The notes below the pieces were generated by a model, which was not told the DNA's origin, made no database searches, and saw only the letters and a list, made by a program, of their open reading frames with translations. A stretch of 64,000 nucleotides of DNA from Agrobacterium rosae (GTDB lineage: Bacteria > Pseudomonadota > Alphaproteobacteria > Rhizobiales > Rhizobiaceae). The translations under genes were made by a program, and so were the position numbers. The first letter of the stretch is position 1, and each line of letters begins with the position of its first letter. Positions 44,869 to 53,756 of the stretch are shown here, in pieces. Location: NCBI RefSeq assembly GCF_002915175.1, contig NZ_NXEJ01000007.1:285-64284 (forward strand). The letters are read 5' to 3'.

Positions 44869-45406
44869 GGGCGACTCGCAACTTGTCCAGATTGTCTATT
44901 GCTTATGCTTTTCGAAGGCCTGTTGCGACTGGCCCTGCGAATATATTTCACGCGTCTTGCGAGGCCCGTCAGAGGCATTTCCTGTTAAAAATAGGCCGCA
45001 TATACAATTAAGGCGTGTTTTCAAGAGGTTGAAAGCTGATGCTCGTTTTAACGATCAATCCACAGCTTGCGATGAAATAAACCGATTAGAGTCCATGTCT
45101 CTGGAAAAATTTGATCGTTTCAATGCCGCTCAGGCCGGTTTCCTGCGCATTTTCACTCGCCAATTGTTCAGCATTAAACAGTTTCAATATGAAACATATT
45201 TCTCTAATGTAACTATGAGTAGTTTCTAAAATGCCTGTGAACGTTTGCGGTACAAATAAAGTACGATTGCGGATTGTGGTTGTAGTTAGCGCAAACATTA
45301 TAGTTGTGTCAAATTCCGTGAAGTTTTGGGACTTCTAGAAAACACTTTTCTCCGTCACGATATTGCCTGACAATATCTGAAGCGGACGCCATGAGGGAGA
45401 ACGACC
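44869..45406. other. Long intergenic region before the CoA-binding gene
   Basis: 538 AT-rich bases. I find a 44-codon frame at 45095-45229 with weak support (AGAG upstream), the palindrome GTTTCAATATGAAAC at 45181-45195, and a hairpin GATATTG/CAATATC at 45359-45377 just before the CoA-binding gene. No confident gene. Confidence 0.4.
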
Positions 45407-45841
45407 ATGAACCACGACGCCTATGACGACGACCACATTCGCCGTATTCTGAGCGAGGTTAAGACCATCGCGTTGCTGGGTGCTTCGCCCAATCCTGCAA
45501 GGCCGAGCCACGGCGTCATGAAATTTCTACTGTCCAAGGGATACTCGGTTTTTCCCGTCAATCCGGGGCAGGAGGGTAAGGAAATTCTGGGGCGGCCAGT
45601 CTACGCCAAGCTGGCTGATATTCCCGAGCCGATCGACATGGTCGATGTGTTTCGAGCGGCGGAATATCTGCCTGCGATTGTTGACGAAGTCACTCTCTTG
45701 TCGCCACGGCCCAAGGTTATCTGGGGACAGTTGTCCGTTCGCCATGATGACGCAGCCGCAAAGGCTGAGGCTTATGGGATAGAAATGGTTATGGATCGAT
45801 GCCCGGCAATTGAGTATCCGCGTCTCAATATCGCATCATAG
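45407..45841 (+). CDS. CoA-binding (Rossmann) protein
   Basis: 144 residues, single CoA-binding domain: IALLGASPNPARPSHGVMKFLLSKGYSVFPVNPGQEGKEILGRP followed by DMVDVFRAAEYLPAIVDEV. The family includes YccU-like proteins of unknown function, related to the nucleotide-binding part of succinyl-CoA synthetase. AGGGAGAACGACC precedes the ATG. It lies upstream of metY, with an 86-base gap containing a folded leader. Confidence 0.88.
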   Translation: MNHDAYDDDHIRRILSEVKTIALLGASPNPARPSHGVMKFLLSKGYSVFPVNPGQEGKEILGRPVYAKLADIPEPIDMVDVFRAAEYLPAIVDEVTLLSPRPKVIWGQLSVRHDDAAAKAEAYGIEMVMDRCPAIEYPRLNIAS

Positions 45842-45856
45842 TTAGCACAAGTTGCA

Positions 45857-45924
45857 CTTACCTTTCGCCTTGAGGACGCTATCATCCCTCTGCTCTCAAG
45901 GCAGGTAAGAATACATTGGAGGGA
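45857..45924 (+). ncRNA. Candidate cis-regulatory RNA in the metY leader
   Basis: Outer stem CTTACCT (45857-45863) with AGGTAAG (45903-45909), inner stem CCTTGAG (45868-45874) with CTCAAGG (45895-45901), both perfect. In the 20-base loop, TCCCTCT (45885-45891) can pair with GGAGGGA (45918-45924), the Shine-Dalgarno of metY (one G-U). This would form a pseudoknot that hides the ribosome binding site. The sequence does not match my memory of the SAM-II consensus found before met genes in alphaproteobacteria. Function is inferred. Confidence 0.5.
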
Positions 45925-45927
45925 CAC

Positions 45928-47211
45928 ATGTCAGAGACTAATCCGGGCTTTTCGACCCTGGCAATTCACGCCGGTGCCGAGCCCGATCCAGCGACCGGCG
46001 CGCGCGCAACGCCCATCTATCAAACAACGGCCTACGAATTTCGTGACTCCGATCACGCCGCGGCGCTGTTTGGTCTGAAGGAATTCGGCAACATCTATAC
46101 ACGCATCATGAACCCCACCCAGGCGGTACTGGAGGAGCGCGTCGCTGCGCTCGAAGGTGGAACGGCGGCTTTGGCGGTGGCTTCGGGCCATGCGGCGCAG
46201 CTTTTGGTGTTTCACACGCTGTTGCAGTCAGGCGATAACTTCGTCGCGGCCCGCCAGCTTTATGGCGGCTCCATCAATCAGTTCGGCCACTCCTTTCAGA
46301 ACTTTGGCTGGCAGGTGCGTTGGGCAGATGCGACAGATACAGCCAGCTTCGAAAGCCAGATCGATGATCGCACGAAGGCGATCTTCATCGAAAGCCTCGC
46401 CAATCCGGGCGGTACCTTCGTGGATATCGCAGCGATTGCGCAGGTTGCCCACAAGCACGGCATTCCCTTGATTGTCGATAACACCATGGCAAGCCCGTAT
46501 CTGATACGGCCTATCGAGCATGGTGCAGATATCGTCGTGCACTCCTTGACCAAATTCCTCGGCGGTCACGGCAACTCCATGGGCGGCATCATTGTCGATG
46601 GCGGAACCTTCGATTGGTCGGCCAGCGATAAATTTCCGGCATTGTCAAAGCCGCGGCCCGAATATTCCGGCGTCGTGCTGCACCAGACATTCGGCAATTT
46701 CGCCTTTGCCATCGCGACGCGGGTTCTCGGCTTGCGTGACCTCGGTCCGTCCATTGCGCCCTTCAACGCCTTCCTCATCCTCACCGGTATCGAAACGCTG
46801 CCGCTGCGTGTCCAGCGCCATTCCGATAACGCACTTGCCGTTGCCAAGTGGCTGAAAGCCCATCCGAAAGTCAGCTGGGTCAACTATGCCGGTCTCGAAG
46901 ACAGCGAGAATCACGCGCTGCAACAGCGCTACTCACCCAAAGGCGCAGGCTCCGTCTTCACCTTCGGCGTGAAGGGTGGACATGAGGTGGGCAAGGCGCT
47001 GGTCGAAGGCCTGCAACTGTTTTCCCACGTCGCCAATATCGGCGACACCCGCTCCCTCGTCATCCACCCAGCATCCACCACCCACGCGCAACTGACGCCA
47101 GAGCAGCAGACCGGCGCCGGTGCCGGCCCGGATGTCGTGCGCCTCTCCATCGGCATCGAGGATGTGAAGGATATTATTGCGGATTTGGAGCAGGCGCTGG
47201 CTAAGGTGTGA
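45928..47211 (+). CDS. metY: O-acetylhomoserine sulfhydrylase
   Basis: 427 residues, Cys/Met metabolism PLP enzyme. Motifs: YQTTAYEFRDSDHAAALFGLKEFGNIYTRIMNPTQ (start of fold), VASGHAAQL, IVDNTMASPYL and the PLP lysine in VHSLTKFLGGHGNSMGG, with SIGIEDVKDIIADLEQAL at the end. The long insert form is typical for MetY rather than MetB. It makes homocysteine from O-acetylhomoserine and sulfide. ATG at 45928 has GGAGGG upstream; the frame from TTG 45916 would start inside that site. Confidence 0.95.
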   Translation: MSETNPGFSTLAIHAGAEPDPATGARATPIYQTTAYEFRDSDHAAALFGLKEFGNIYTRIMNPTQAVLEERVAALEGGTAALAVASGHAAQLLVFHTLLQSGDNFVAARQLYGGSINQFGHSFQNFGWQVRWADATDTASFESQIDDRTKAIFIESLANPGGTFVDIAAIAQVAHKHGIPLIVDNTMASPYLIRPIEHGADIVVHSLTKFLGGHGNSMGGIIVDGGTFDWSASDKFPALSKPRPEYSGVVLHQTFGNFAFAIATRVLGLRDLGPSIAPFNAFLILTGIETLPLRVQRHSDNALAVAKWLKAHPKVSWVNYAGLEDSENHALQQRYSPKGAGSVFTFGVKGGHEVGKALVEGLQLFSHVANIGDTRSLVIHPASTTHAQLTPEQQTGAGAGPDVVRLSIGIEDVKDIIADLEQALAKV

Positions 47212-47242
47212 TTGGGGCATCCGGGCATCGCCCGCTGTGGTT

Positions 47243-47320
47243 TACCTCTCCCCCTGTGGGAGAGGTAGAAAATCATGATCTGAGCGTCGCTCAGTCATAG
47301 ATTTTTCAGGTGAGGGGTGA
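47243..47320. repeat. REP-like palindromic element after metY
   Basis: Two adjacent hairpins: TACCTCTCCC (47243-47252) with GGGAGAGGTA (47258-47267), then a cruciform-like arm from GAAAATC (47268) to GATTTTTC (47307) with core CTGAGC/GCTCAG. It ends with AGGTGAGGGG, similar to the opening arm. This style of mosaic palindrome is dispersed in rhizobial genomes, from memory. It could also act as the metY terminator. Confidence 0.6.
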
Positions 47321-47391
47321 CTTCTGATGTCGAGAGTGCATGTTGCTTCCATTTTCAGAAACACGTTGTCGACAGGCCGAAACCGCCTTCC

Positions 47392-47727
47392 TCAGGCAGC
47401 TCCCTTAATTAACGCCGCCGCAGTGCGAGCGGGATCAACGGCAATCACTTTCAGATAGGCGCGGGCGGGTTGATCCGGTTCACTTCGGCTTTGCTCCCAA
47501 TCCCGAAGGGTGCCAAGGGGAATTTGGTAGCGAGCCGCGAACTCTTCTTGAGTCAACCGAAGTGCACGGCGGATGGCTTTAACCTGCGGCATACGCGGAG
47601 CAGCGCGCAACTGCTCTTGTGTCATTGGCTGATTATCCGGATCAGACAAAGCGTTCGCTTCCGCGTCCTTGTCGCTCATGGCGTCCACGCGGGCCCAGTC
47701 GGATTTCTGTATCTTATCCATTGACAT
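47392..47727 (-). CDS. Helix-turn-helix antitoxin of a BrnT system
   Basis: 111 residues. C-terminal XRE-like HTH: VKAIRRALRLTQEEFAARYQIPLGTLRDWEQSRSEPDQPARAYLKVI. N-terminal part is acidic and probably binds the toxin. It overlaps the toxin gene, which lies upstream, by 14 bases. The usual BrnT partner BrnA has a ribbon-type DNA-binding fold; here an XRE type takes its place. ATG at 47727 has GGGAG eight bases upstream, inside brnT. It probably represses its own operon. Confidence 0.82.
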   Translation of the reverse strand: MSMDKIQKSDWARVDAMSDKDAEANALSDPDNQPMTQEQLRAAPRMPQVKAIRRALRLTQEEFAARYQIPLGTLRDWEQSRSEPDQPARAYLKVIAVDPARTAAALIKGAA

Positions 47728-47992
47728 CACTATACTCCCGTCGCTCCAACCGCGTTGCTTTTCGAGCGGAAATCAGGCGAATGACATCCCCACGCTCTGT
47801 GTAGATGACAGTCAGATATTGGTTATGACCGATACCAATAATCCGCCGCCGCACTTCACCGTAATTGATCGACCTGTCTTCTATGTCGATCGCAAAGGGA
47901 TCATCGAACACCACGCAAGCATCGGCGAAACTGACGCCATGCTTTAGGAAATTGGCGGTTGCTTTCTGCTCATCCCAATCAAAATCTAACAT
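47714..47992 (-). CDS. brnT: BrnT family ribonuclease toxin
   Basis: 92 residues. FDWDEQKATANFLKHGVSFADACVVFDDP near the start and VIRLISARKATRLERREY at the end are the BrnT/DUF497 signature; the RelE-like fold cleaves RNA. The catalytic-type Lys and Arg residues seem present. It comes before its antitoxin in the operon, as in the Brucella BrnTA pair, and overlaps it. Confidence 0.87.
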   Translation of the reverse strand: MLDFDWDEQKATANFLKHGVSFADACVVFDDPFAIDIEDRSINYGEVRRRIIGIGHNQYLTVIYTERGDVIRLISARKATRLERREYSDVNG

Positions 47993-48187
47993 AATAAACT
48001 ACGGGTATCCAGTATTTTTAAAATGTCTATTTTGAAGGTGGTATTCCAGCGCCGGCCAACTTTGCATCGGCGGTATGGTAGCTCCAGTCGGTTGGTTGAC
48101 GCTACCTGTAGAGCGACCCCTGATCCCAATTGTTATGAAAATTAATCGTACAATGTGGGCAGTGCATTTCTACCTCCAAGAGCGAAA

Positions 48188-48215
48188 CCCCGCAGCGAAC
48201 CAAATCACTGCGGGG
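48188..48215 (-). terminator. Terminator of nrdJ
   Basis: Stem CCCCGCAG (48188-48195) with CTGCGGGG (48208-48215); on the minus strand TTTCG follows. It lies about 58 bases after the nrdJ stop. Confidence 0.6.
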
Positions 48216-48272
48216 CTATATTCAACTCAACTTAACCGCATGAAAAGTAGATCAACTACTTATCCCTGCAAT

Positions 48273-51200
48273 TCACGAGCAACCACTCGTCGCACCACAA
48301 GTGTCGCACTTCTCACAAGTACCATTCCGAACCATCGTGAAGTTCTGGCACTCGCCGCACATGTTGCCGGTATAACCCTGCGCAATCGAGCGTACACGGC
48401 GTTCGGCTTCTTTCTTCTTGGCTTCCGTCTTGGCCGATGCTGCGTCTGCGGCGGCTTTGTCGGAGAAGAGGGCGGTTGCGGCCTGTTCGGATTCGGTGAC
48501 GAGGCTCTCTTCGGCGATTTCCTCTGCTAGTTCCTTTGCGCGTTCCTCATAGTCACGCTTGAAGGCGATGACTTCTGAAGGTGAGGCGGCGATGGCTGGT
48601 TCCAGCTTGCGGACCGTATTGCCGGAGATCGATGTTACGTTACCGGAAGCGCGGGCAGGGGCGGCGGTTGCCGAACCCTTTGGTTCGGACGAGTTGGCAC
48701 GTTCGCTACTTGTGTTGGACACCAGAGTTGGCTTGTAACCGCGCGTCCAGCCGGTGGAAACGAGGTTGGTCTTGCCTTCTTCGATGCCCTTGCCGAGTGC
48801 CGTCTGCGAGAAGTCCGACGTATCCACATGGGCCAGATCGTGACGGCCGAGGTAGGAAACGGCGAGTTCGCGGAAGACGTAGTCGAGGATCGAGGTGGCG
48901 TTCTTGATGGCATCGTTGCCGATGACCATGCCGGCTGGTTCGAACTTGGTGAAGGTAAAGGCCTCCACATATTCTTCCAGCGGCACGCCATATTGCAGGC
49001 CAAGCGAGATGGCGATGGCGAAGTTGTTCATCATCGCACGGAAAGCAGCGCCTTCCTTGTGCATGTCGATGAAGATTTCACCGATGCGACCATCACCGAA
49101 TTCGCCGGTGCGCAGGTAAACCTTGTGTCCACCCACAGCTGCCTTCTGGGTATAACCCTGACGGCGATTCGGAAGCTTTTCACGCTCGCGAGAAACGACG
49201 CGCTCCACAACACGTTCGATGATCTTTTCAGTCAGCGTCACGGCCTGAGCCGCCTGTGGCTGGGCGATCAGATCTTCCAGCGCATCTTCGTCCTCATCGT
49301 CTTCGACCAGCGAAGCGTTGAGCGGCTGTGACAGCTTGGAACCATCGCGGTAAAGGGCGTTGGCCTTCAGTGCCAGCTTCCAGGACAGCATATAGGCTGC
49401 GCCGCAATCCTCGACCGTTGCGTCATTTGGCATGTTGATGGTCTTGGAAATCGCACCCGAGATGAAGGGCTGCGCTGCCGCCATCATGCGGATGTGGCTT
49501 TCGACCGAGAGGTAACGCTTGCCGATCTTGCCGCATGGGTTGGCGCAATCGAACACAGGCAGATGCTCGTCCTTGAGGAACGGTGCGCCTTCCAGCGTCA
49601 TCGCGCCGCAAACATGCACGTTGGCCGCTTCGATGTCCTTTCTGGAGAAACCGAGGTGCTCCAGCAGGTTGAAGCTCATGTCGGAAAGCTGCTCGTCGGA
49701 AACCTTCAGGGTGTCCTTGAGGAAGTCGGCACCGAGTGTCCACTGATTGAACACGAACTTGATGTCGAAGGCGGCTTTCAGCGCGCCGTTGACAGCTTCG
49801 ATTTTCTCATCAGTGAAGCCCTTGGCGCGTAGCGTCGAAGCGTTGACGGCAGGTGCCTGGTTCAGGTTGCCGTGGCCGACAGCGTAAGCTTCGATTTCGG
49901 CGATCTGGCTTTCCGAGTAACCGAGCGAACGGAGGGATTCCGGTACAGCGCGGTTGATGATCTTGAAGTAACCGCCACCGGCCAGCTTCTTGAACTTTAC
50001 CAGCGCGAAGTCAGGCTCGATGCCGGTCGTGTCGCAATCCATGACGAGGCCGATTGTGCCTGTCGGCGCGATAACGGTGGTCTGGGCGTTGCGGTAGCCG
50101 TGCTTTTCGCCGAGTTCCAGAGCCTTGTCCCATGCGGCAACCGCGTGGGTGATCAGGTCCGGGTCCGTGCAATCGGCATGGATGAGCGCAACCGGGTTGA
50201 CCGACAGGCCCTCGTAACCATAGGCCAAGCCCTGGGCGGCGCGGCGGTGGTTTCTGATAACGCGCAGCATGCTGTCGCGGTTCGGTGCAAAGCCCGGGAA
50301 GGGGCCAAGCTCACCAGCCATTTCGGCAGATGTTGCGTAGGAAACGCCCGTCATGATGGCGGTCAAGGCACCGGCAATCGCGCGGCCTTCATCGCTATCG
50401 TAAGGAATGCCGGACGACATCAGGAAGCCGCCGATATTGGCATAGCCAAGGCCGAGCGTGCGGTATTCGTAGGAGCGTTCGGCAATTTCCTTGGATGGGA
50501 ACTGCGCCATCATGACCGAGACTTCGAGAACGACGGTCCACAGGCGAACGGCGTGTTCGTAATCGGCAATGTCGATGGTCTTGGTCTTGGGGTCCTTGAA
50601 CTGAAGCAAGTTCAGCGAAGCAAGGTTGCAGGCCGTGTCATCCAGGAACATGTATTCCGAGCAAGGGTTGGATGCGCGGATAGGGCCAGCGGCTGGCGAT
50701 GTGTGCCAGTCGTTCATGGTGGTGTTGAAGTGCAGGCCTGGGTCAGCTGATGCCCAAGCGGCGTGGGAAATCTTTTCCCAGAGATCGCGGGCTTTCAGCG
50801 TCTTCATGACCTTGCCGTCCTTGCGGGCGGTGAGGTTCCAGTCGCCATCATTCTCGACGGCGCGCAGGAAGTCATCCTTCAAAGACACGGAGTTGTTGGA
50901 GTTCTGGCCCGAAACCGTGAGGTAGGCTTCCGAATCCCAATCGGTGTCGTAAGTCTTGAAGTCGATATCCTTGTAGCCCTGCTGGGCGAACTGGATGACG
51001 CGCTTGACGTAGTTTTCAGGCACCATGTCCTTCTTGGCAGCGCGGATTTCGCGCTTCAAAGCAGGGTTCTTGGCAGGGTCGAAGCAATCGCCGTTATCGG
51101 CTTCACAATTGACGCAGGCCTTCATGATGGCCTTGAGGTGCTTGGCAACGATCTTGGAACCGGTAACGAGAGCGGCAACCTTCTGCTCTTCGTTCACCTT

Positions 51201-52088
51201 CCAGTCGATGTAAGCTTCGATATCGGGGTGATCAGCATCGACGACGACCATCTTGGCCGCACGACGGGTGGTGCCGCCGGACTTGATGGCGCCGGCTGCG
51301 CGGTCACCGATCTTGAGGAAACTCATGAGGCCGGAGGAGCGACCGCCGCCCGACAGCTTTTCGCCTTCGCCGCGCAGATAGGAGAAGTTGGAGCCGGTGC
51401 CGGAGCCGTATTTGAACAGGCGTGCCTCACGCACCCACAGGTCCATGATGCCGCCTTCATTGACCAGATCGTCTTCGACGGACTGGATGAAGCAGGCATG
51501 TGGCTGCGGGTGTTCGTAGGACGACTTGGACTTGGTCAGCTTGCCTGTGAAGGGGTCGACATAGAAGTGTCCCTGGCCGGGGCCATCGATGCCATAGGCC
51601 CAGTGCAGGCCGGTGTTGAACCACTGTGGAGAGTTCGGCGCAACGCGCTGGGTGGCCAGCATATAGGCAAGCTCGTCGCGGAAGGCGAGGGCGTCTTCTT
51701 CTGTGGAGAAATATTTGCCCTTCCAGCCCCAGTAAGCCCAGGTTCCGGCAAGACGCGAGAACACCTGACGGGCATCGATTTCAGAGCCGTAACGCTCGTC
51801 TTCGGGAATGTCCTTCATGGCCTTTTCATCGGCAACCGAACGCCACAGGAAGGAAGGAACGTCGTTTTCCTCAACCTTCTTCAGGATTTTCGGCACACCG
51901 GCCTTGCGGAAATATTTCTGCGCCAGAACGTCGGTCGCGACCTGAGAGAACTGCGCGGGAACGTCGATATCCGCCAGGCGGAAAACGATGGAGCCATCCG
52001 GGTTCTTGATCTCGCTGATACCCTTGCGGAATTCTATCTCCGCATAAGGAGACTGGCCGGGCTTGGTAAAGCGACGTTCAATGCGCAT
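48273..52088 (-). CDS. nrdJ: Vitamin B12-dependent ribonucleotide reductase (class II)
   Basis: 1271 residues. Active-site motif [20 protein letters not shown] carries the Asn-Cys-Glu triad; the long class II type ends in a Cys-rich tail ([27 protein letters not shown]) that binds metal or relays electrons. It reduces ribonucleotides to deoxyribonucleotides with adenosylcobalamin, in the cytoplasm and with or without oxygen. ATG at 52088 ([20 protein letters not shown]) has GAGG upstream; the eight extra residues to 52112 are not used. A palindrome like an NrdR box lies about 160 bases upstream. No cobalamin riboswitch is visible. A 451-codon antisense frame is a shadow. Confidence 0.97.
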   Translation of the reverse strand: MRIERRFTKPGQSPYAEIEFRKGISEIKNPDGSIVFRLADIDVPAQFSQVATDVLAQKYFRKAGVPKILKKVEENDVPSFLWRSVADEKAMKDIPEDERYGSEIDARQVFSRLAGTWAYWGWKGKYFSTEEDALAFRDELAYMLATQRVAPNSPQWFNTGLHWAYGIDGPGQGHFYVDPFTGKLTKSKSSYEHPQPHACFIQSVEDDLVNEGGIMDLWVREARLFKYGSGTGSNFSYLRGEGEKLSGGGRSSGLMSFLKIGDRAAGAIKSGGTTRRAAKMVVVDADHPDIEAYIDWKVNEEQKVAALVTGSKIVAKHLKAIMKACVNCEADNGDCFDPAKNPALKREIRAAKKDMVPENYVKRVIQFAQQGYKDIDFKTYDTDWDSEAYLTVSGQNSNNSVSLKDDFLRAVENDGDWNLTARKDGKVMKTLKARDLWEKISHAAWASADPGLHFNTTMNDWHTSPAAGPIRASNPCSEYMFLDDTACNLASLNLLQFKDPKTKTIDIADYEHAVRLWTVVLEVSVMMAQFPSKEIAERSYEYRTLGLGYANIGGFLMSSGIPYDSDEGRAIAGALTAIMTGVSYATSAEMAGELGPFPGFAPNRDSMLRVIRNHRRAAQGLAYGYEGLSVNPVALIHADCTDPDLITHAVAAWDKALELGEKHGYRNAQTTVIAPTGTIGLVMDCDTTGIEPDFALVKFKKLAGGGYFKIINRAVPESLRSLGYSESQIAEIEAYAVGHGNLNQAPAVNASTLRAKGFTDEKIEAVNGALKAAFDIKFVFNQWTLGADFLKDTLKVSDEQLSDMSFNLLEHLGFSRKDIEAANVHVCGAMTLEGAPFLKDEHLPVFDCANPCGKIGKRYLSVESHIRMMAAAQPFISGAISKTINMPNDATVEDCGAAYMLSWKLALKANALYRDGSKLSQPLNASLVEDDEDEDALEDLIAQPQAAQAVTLTEKIIERVVERVVSREREKLPNRRQGYTQKAAVGGHKVYLRTGEFGDGRIGEIFIDMHKEGAAFRAMMNNFAIAISLGLQYGVPLEEYVEAFTFTKFEPAGMVIGNDAIKNATSILDYVFRELAVSYLGRHDLAHVDTSDFSQTALGKGIEEGKTNLVSTGWTRGYKPTLVSNTSSERANSSEPKGSATAAPARASGNVTSISGNTVRKLEPAIAASPSEVIAFKRDYEERAKELAEEIAEESLVTESEQAATALFSDKAAADAASAKTEAKKKEAERRVRSIAQGYTGNMCGECQNFTMVRNGTCEKCDTCGATSGCS

Positions 52089-52733
52089 TTTATGGTCCTC
52101 GTTTCGTGGCACCCGTGAACAGGGCGCAAAAATTCTCTCCCGCGTCGCGCCTCGTACGCGCCGCCGGTTTTCGCCGATCTAGGTGGGATGGTCATCCGCA
52201 GATGCTACCCCTGTATCTCGTGGTGATTTCGGCTGCAATGATACTGTTCAATACTATATATAGTATTAACAGCCTTTTGTCGCCATATATCCCGCATCAT
52301 GTTTTTGGCGGAAAATCCAGTTCACAAACAGGCCTTTACGCTCCACCCCCTCATGGTTGAAACGCAGGCAAACGCGTGAACTGAAACTGAAAAGAACCCG
52401 AGGTGAGACACCCGATTCTGTTGCCGCCGCAACATGAATACACCTTGGGAAAATGTGGTGATTCCGTCAAGGCCTAGTTTGAAAGGGTTTGTTAACTACC
52501 AGATATTGTGTGCACGGGCTGTGGAAAACGGGGAAAGAAAAACCCGCTATAAAAATCAGGCACTTGAGTGGCGGGATAAATTTCGTGCCGGATTTTCCTT
52601 ACGTAACGGAAGGCCGGTTTTGCGCGGTTTTTAGAGGTGCGGCAAAAAGGCGACACCCCAAGTTTTACACATTCCTACAACATGATTTCCCATGATAATC
52701 ACAAGCTCTGGGGTGTGGTCACGTGCCTATCGC
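52089..52733. other. Intergenic region nrdJ-EamA
   Basis: 645 bases with the NrdR-like box, a TTACGTAA palindrome at 52599-52606 inside TTCC/GGAA arms, and an inverted ACACCCCA...TGGGGTGT pair around 52650-52720. No credible protein gene; the small frames here lack ribosome binding sites. Confidence 0.45.
52250..52267 (-). promoter_or_regulatory. NrdR-box-like palindrome upstream of nrdJ
   Basis: Perfect 18-bp palindrome AATACTATATATAGTATT, close to the NrdR consensus with its ACTATATATAGT core. A weaker ATATAT core follows at 52285-52290, about 29 bases centre to centre. NrdR usually binds paired boxes upstream of ribonucleotide reductase genes. Confidence 0.6.
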
Positions 52734-53633
52734 TCATGCCGCCGCTGGCTGTTTCGTCGGAAGTGTCATGGCAAAGACGCCACCGACGACGAGGACGAGA
52801 CCAACCCATACCGTCGAAGACAGGCTTTCTCCGAGAAATATGACGCCTATGCCGACACCGATCGGCACGCGCAGATAGGCCTGTGCCGTGGTGCCCACCG
52901 AACCAAGCGTGTGGATGAGTCGGAAATAGATGACGAATGCCAAAGCGGTGGAAAACACAGAAAGCGCCAGGAGAGCAAAAAGCGAAGACGTCGATGGCGA
53001 TAGCGTCCAGGGTCGGTCGATCACAAGGCTGAGCGGTGCCAGCATGATCGCCCCGCACAATAGCGAGCCCGCTGCCGGCATCATCGGGTCAAGCCCTTTG
53101 AAGTTTTTGCCGAAAATGACGGCACCGGCATAACACACGCTGGCGGCAACGACGGCGAGCTGCGCCAGCAGTTCCTTGCCCACGCCATTGAACGCCTGCA
53201 CACCGACGATCAACACGATGCCGCTGAAGCCTGCGGCAATCCCCAATATCTTTCGCCCATTGACGGGTTCATGACGAACGAGAAGTGCCGTCAGCAAAAA
53301 GGCAAAGACCGGCGTGGTGGAGTTGAGGATGACAGCAAGCCCGGCATCAGTGGTGGTTTCTGCCCAGGCAATCAGCGTGAAGGGAACGGCGGTGTTGAGA
53401 CCGGCCTGAATGAAAAAGCGTCGCCATATGGCGGGATCGCGTGGCAAGCGTAGCCCACGAATGCGCAGGACGATGAGAAGTACGGTTGCAGCAAGCAGCG
53501 TTCTTGCCGCAATCAAGGTGATTGGCGGTATGGTGGCCACGCCCAGTTTTATAAAGGTGTAGGCGGCACCCCACAGTGTGGCGAGGGTAAGAAGAAGCGC
53601 GAATTCTTTTGTCATGTTTTTGTCGGCGGGCAT
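52734..53633 (-). CDS. EamA/DMT family exporter
   Basis: 299 residues, ten membrane segments in two EamA repeats (TLATLWGAAYTFIKLGVATIPPITLIAAR and the second beginning QLAVVAASVCYAGAVIFGKNF). Probably a small-molecule exporter. It is divergent from an ArsR-type regulator with 123 bases between them, which suggests regulation by it. ATG at 53633 has AAGGA six bases upstream; the longer frame to 53996 is antisense to the regulator. Confidence 0.88.
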   Translation of the reverse strand: MPADKNMTKEFALLLTLATLWGAAYTFIKLGVATIPPITLIAARTLLAATVLLIVLRIRGLRLPRDPAIWRRFFIQAGLNTAVPFTLIAWAETTTDAGLAVILNSTTPVFAFLLTALLVRHEPVNGRKILGIAAGFSGIVLIVGVQAFNGVGKELLAQLAVVAASVCYAGAVIFGKNFKGLDPMMPAAGSLLCGAIMLAPLSLVIDRPWTLSPSTSSLFALLALSVFSTALAFVIYFRLIHTLGSVGTTAQAYLRVPIGVGIGVIFLGESLSSTVWVGLVLVVGGVFAMTLPTKQPAAA

Positions 53634-53756
53634 GTTCTGTCCTTGGGCTCGCAGGTGTCTACGAGCGGTGGTAGCCGCAAAAGCGGCAAAGATGCTTCGG
53701 CCGTGACCGAAATGTGTGTGACTGACAAAGCGAAACCGCGCTGTTATGTTGGCTTC

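Noticed and set aside
45095-45229. 44-codon frame in the long AT-rich gap
   Set aside because: Only a weak AGAG before the ATG and no recognisable features; left as unassigned intergenic DNA.
45857-45924. SAM-II riboswitch before metY
   Set aside because: The expected short conserved H-type pseudoknot sequence is not seen; the structure observed here is longer and different, so I did not use that name.
50763-52118. 451-codon plus-strand open frame opposite nrdJ
   Set aside because: It is a shadow frame created by codon bias in the reverse strand of a strongly supported gene; no ribosome binding site or family features.
52089-52300. Cobalamin riboswitch before nrdJ
   Set aside because: I searched for the B12-box region and the conserved core and found neither in the leader.
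52434-52634. 66-codon frame in the nrdJ-EamA gap
   Set aside because: No Shine-Dalgarno and no protein-like pattern.
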